Positions 6,598 to 7,838 of a stretch of 7,838 bases of DNA are shown one piece after another. Origin of the DNA: Anaerolineales bacterium. Lineage in GTDB: Bacteria > Chloroflexota > Anaerolineae > Anaerolineales > UBA11657. Made by a program: the position numbers and the translations under genes. The notes under the pieces are model-generated. The model was not told where the DNA came from. It did no database searches and saw nothing but the letters and a program-made list of their open reading frames with translations. The stretch's first letter is position 1; each line of letters begins with the position of its first letter. The stretch is taken from contig CANNEJ010000060.1 in the NCBI GenBank assembly GCA_947503585.1, positions 1 through 7,838 of the forward strand. Direction: 5' to 3'.

Positions 6598-6648
6598 CGT
6601 TGCCCGGCATTAGATTGTTGTGCAGTTGCGGGTCAGTTGAAGATGCCG

Positions 6649-7158
6649 CTAAGTTTTGCGCGGCACCAAGCGAGATTTGCGCACCGGGGAGTTGTTGCCG
6701 GAGAGCGTCTCTTCAACAATGGGCTGCAGCACCCTAATGGCAGCGGCTAAACGCACGGCGATGCGGTCCAAATACTCATCTTCGAGCGCCTCGCGCGGAA
6801 AGGTCTCGTACACTTTGGCCCAGCCGCGATCCCACGGCTCCGCCTCCCACTGGCAACCCAGCGTGCGCTTCACCTCTATCATGCGCCGGTCAAACGCTGC
6901 CAGCAGTTTGGCGTTGACTGCACGGTCGCGACTCTCAAAATGCAAGCCCAGCTCCAGCATGGCTACGCCGGCCGGTCCGCGCTGCACGCCCATGCTCCAC
7001 AATTCGTAATGCACAGTGGCGTCCGCAAAATATAGCTGCGACAGCCACGGCCGGTGCGCACTGCGAATCTTGCGCAGCGCCGGGCCCGCCTGGCTGCGCA
7101 CCTGCTCGGGCAGGGCACGCATGAACTCAGAACACTTCACGGCGCAGAGTATACCCAT
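6649..7158 (-). CDS. Hypothetical protein of 169 residues
   Basis: I do not recognise this family. The product is soluble, with no signal peptide or membrane segment, a basic N-terminal third, and a well-ordered middle: YFADATVHYELWSMGVQRGPAGVAMLELGLHFESRD (43-78), then W-D-R-G-W-A-K-V-Y-E (109-118), then an alpha-helical stretch DEYLDRIAVRLAAAIRVLQPIVEE (127-150) and a basic tail. Conserved-looking aromatic and charged residues (HFESRD, WDRGWAKVYE) suggest a real domain, and the general look recalls small DUF proteins with nuclease-like or regulatory folds, but this is only an impression. The stop is TAG at 6649. The ATG at 7158 gives the longest reading. An ATG at 7122 (157 residues) is a good alternative because a possible -10 box for this strand lies between the two. 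It is divergent from the decarboxylase gene, with only 14 bases between starts. Confidence 0.75.
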   Translation of the reverse strand: MGILCAVKCSEFMRALPEQVRSQAGPALRKIRSAHRPWLSQLYFADATVHYELWSMGVQRGPAGVAMLELGLHFESRDRAVNAKLLAAFDRRMIEVKRTLGCQWEAEPWDRGWAKVYETFPREALEDEYLDRIAVRLAAAIRVLQPIVEETLSGNNSPVRKSRLVPRKT

Positions 7159-7166
7159 GCTAAAAT
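7136..7166 (+). promoter_or_regulatory. Extended -10 promoter for the decarboxylase gene
   Basis: The plus strand has TGCTAAAAT at 7158-7166, a TGn extension plus TAAAAT (five of six to consensus). A partial -35, TTCACG (7136-7141, four of six), lies 19 bases upstream. The expected transcription start falls at about 7173, the same base as the proposed GTG start codon, so the transcript may be leaderless. The whole element overlaps the start of the divergent small gene. Confidence 0.45.
7148..7153 (-). promoter_or_regulatory. Possible -10 box for the divergent small gene
   Basis: The minus strand reads TATACT at this site, five of six to the -10 consensus. Transcription would begin near 7141, downstream of the 7158 ATG but 19 bases before the ATG at 7122, which would make 7122 the true start. 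No clear -35 is present at the right distance. It lies within the spacer of the plus-strand promoter, so the two could not be occupied together. Confidence 0.35.
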
Positions 7167-7172
7167 GCAAAC

Positions 7173-7838
7173 GTGTTCGGCACGCCCACCTGCGTGCCCG
7201 AAGAATGCGCGGAGCTGGTGCCGGCGCTGCGCACCGGGCATGCCGCAATTCTTGAAGCGCTGCAGGCTGCCGGCCTGGCAGCGCCACCCTACCCGCAGCA
7301 GCTACCGGCCGGCAACCCTGAAGGCACTGCCGCCGCGCGTGCGTTTGTGATGCAGGGCGTGCTCAAGTATCACGGGCTGGCGGATTGGGACTGGCGAACC
7401 GCGTATCTGCCCAGCATCTCGCTCAACAATGACGCAGCCCAAACGCTCACATGGGTCCAATTTGATCCCCGGCTGGCTGCCGATGAAGTAACAATTGGCG
7501 GCGTGCCGGCCAGCGGCCGCGAACAGGAGCGCGTTGTGCGCTGCCTGCAGTTTGTGCGCGAACAGGCGCACATCACTAGCCGCGCGCGCGTGCTTACGCG
7601 CAACCAGTTGAACGGCAGCCCAGCAGACGGCAGCGCGAAGGGGCTTGGCACCAGCGCATCCGGCTCGGCCGCACTCGCCATGGCCGCACTCACAGCCGCA
7701 TTTGGCCCGCAACTGGGCGCCCACCCGCGCCTGCTCACGTGCACTGCGCGTTTGCTCGCCGGCTCAGGCTGCCGCAGCGCAGCCGGCGGGCTGGCACTCT
7801 GGCTCTCTTATCCCGGCATTGCGCACGCAGACTCTTAT
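7173..7838 (+). CDS. mvaD: Mevalonate (di)phosphate decarboxylase, N-terminal 222 residues, cut by window edge
   Basis: This GHMP-fold enzyme decarboxylates a phosphorylated mevalonate with ATP, yielding isopentenyl diphosphate or isopentenyl phosphate. Evidence is the QGVLKYHGL segment (61-69), the PSISLNND substrate stretch (80-87), GREQERVVRCLQFVRE (115-130), the ATP-binding loop GLGTSASGSAALAMAAL (158-173 region), and AGSGCRSAAGGLALW (196-210), which corresponds to the family's GSGSACRSxxGGF motif with one residue less. Standard diphosphomevalonate decarboxylases have KYWGK; KYHG is typical of the haloarchaeal and Chloroflexota phosphomevalonate decarboxylases, so that activity is possible. 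The catalytic Asp lies beyond the edge. A TAA at 7161 limits the frame; GTG codons at 7173, 7194 and 7218 are the only standard starts before the core, and 7173 is taken from the promoter position. About 50 residues precede the core, more than usual. Confidence 0.88.
   Translation, partial: MFGTPTCVPEECAELVPALRTGHAAILEALQAAGLAAPPYPQQLPAGNPEGTAAARAFVMQGVLKYHGLADWDWRTAYLPSISLNNDAAQTLTWVQFDPRLAADEVTIGGVPASGREQERVVRCLQFVREQAHITSRARVLTRNQLNGSPADGSAKGLGTSASGSAALAMAALTAAFGPQLGAHPRLLTCTARLLAGSGCRSAAGGLALWLSYPGIAHADSY

Noticed and set aside
7580..7590. Alternating CG run within the decarboxylase gene
   Set aside because: The run is only about ten bases in a GC-rich coding region and needs no special explanation.

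Overview
The window reads as a piece of a bacterial chromosome, GC-rich and densely coded. Nine protein genes can be supported: eight on the minus strand, and one on the plus strand that runs off the right edge. No tRNA, rRNA, CRISPR array, transposon or phage gene was seen. A Chloroflexota (Anaerolineae-like) origin is the best guess. It rests on a short EF-Ts, an MFSD4/NaGLT1-like sugar transporter, a class II fructose-bisphosphatase, and a mevalonate-pathway decarboxylase with the KYHG motif known from Chloroflexota and haloarchaea. This is inference, not proof.

Layout in the direction of minus-strand transcription (right to left). At 6649-7158 lies a small protein gene of unknown function. 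At 5323-6510 follows a 12-helix MFS transporter with a large inverted repeat upstream (6554-6597). At 5139-5322 is a 184-base leader region with an extended -10 promoter and two possible RNA hairpins. The classic translation/cell-envelope operon comes next: rpsB (S2), tsf (EF-Ts), pyrH (UMP kinase), frr (ribosome recycling factor), uppS (undecaprenyl diphosphate synthase), cdsA (CDP-diglyceride synthase), then glpX (class II FBPase), cut by the left edge. Junctions are tight: ATGA at rpsB/tsf, TGATG at uppS/cdsA, 2 bases at frr/uppS, 19 bases at cdsA/glpX. Only pyrH-frr has a real gap, 69 bases with a possible internal -10 box. The operon couples ribosome function and UTP supply to the lipid carrier and phospholipid precursors of the envelope.

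On the plus strand, at 7173-7838, is the N-terminal part of a GHMP-fold decarboxylase of the mevalonate pathway. Its promoter overlaps that of the divergent small gene. In many bacteria the position after cdsA is taken by dxr, an MEP-pathway gene; here it is glpX. Together these suggest that the isoprenoid units used by UppS come from a mevalonate route, possibly the alternative one through isopentenyl phosphate.

Most of the window is ordinary housekeeping DNA. I found no clear new system. The points most worth a second look are the decarboxylase subtype and its N-terminal extension, the overlapping divergent promoters, the rpsB leader structures, the inverted repeat before the transporter, and several unusual residues in EF-Ts, CdsA and GlpX.
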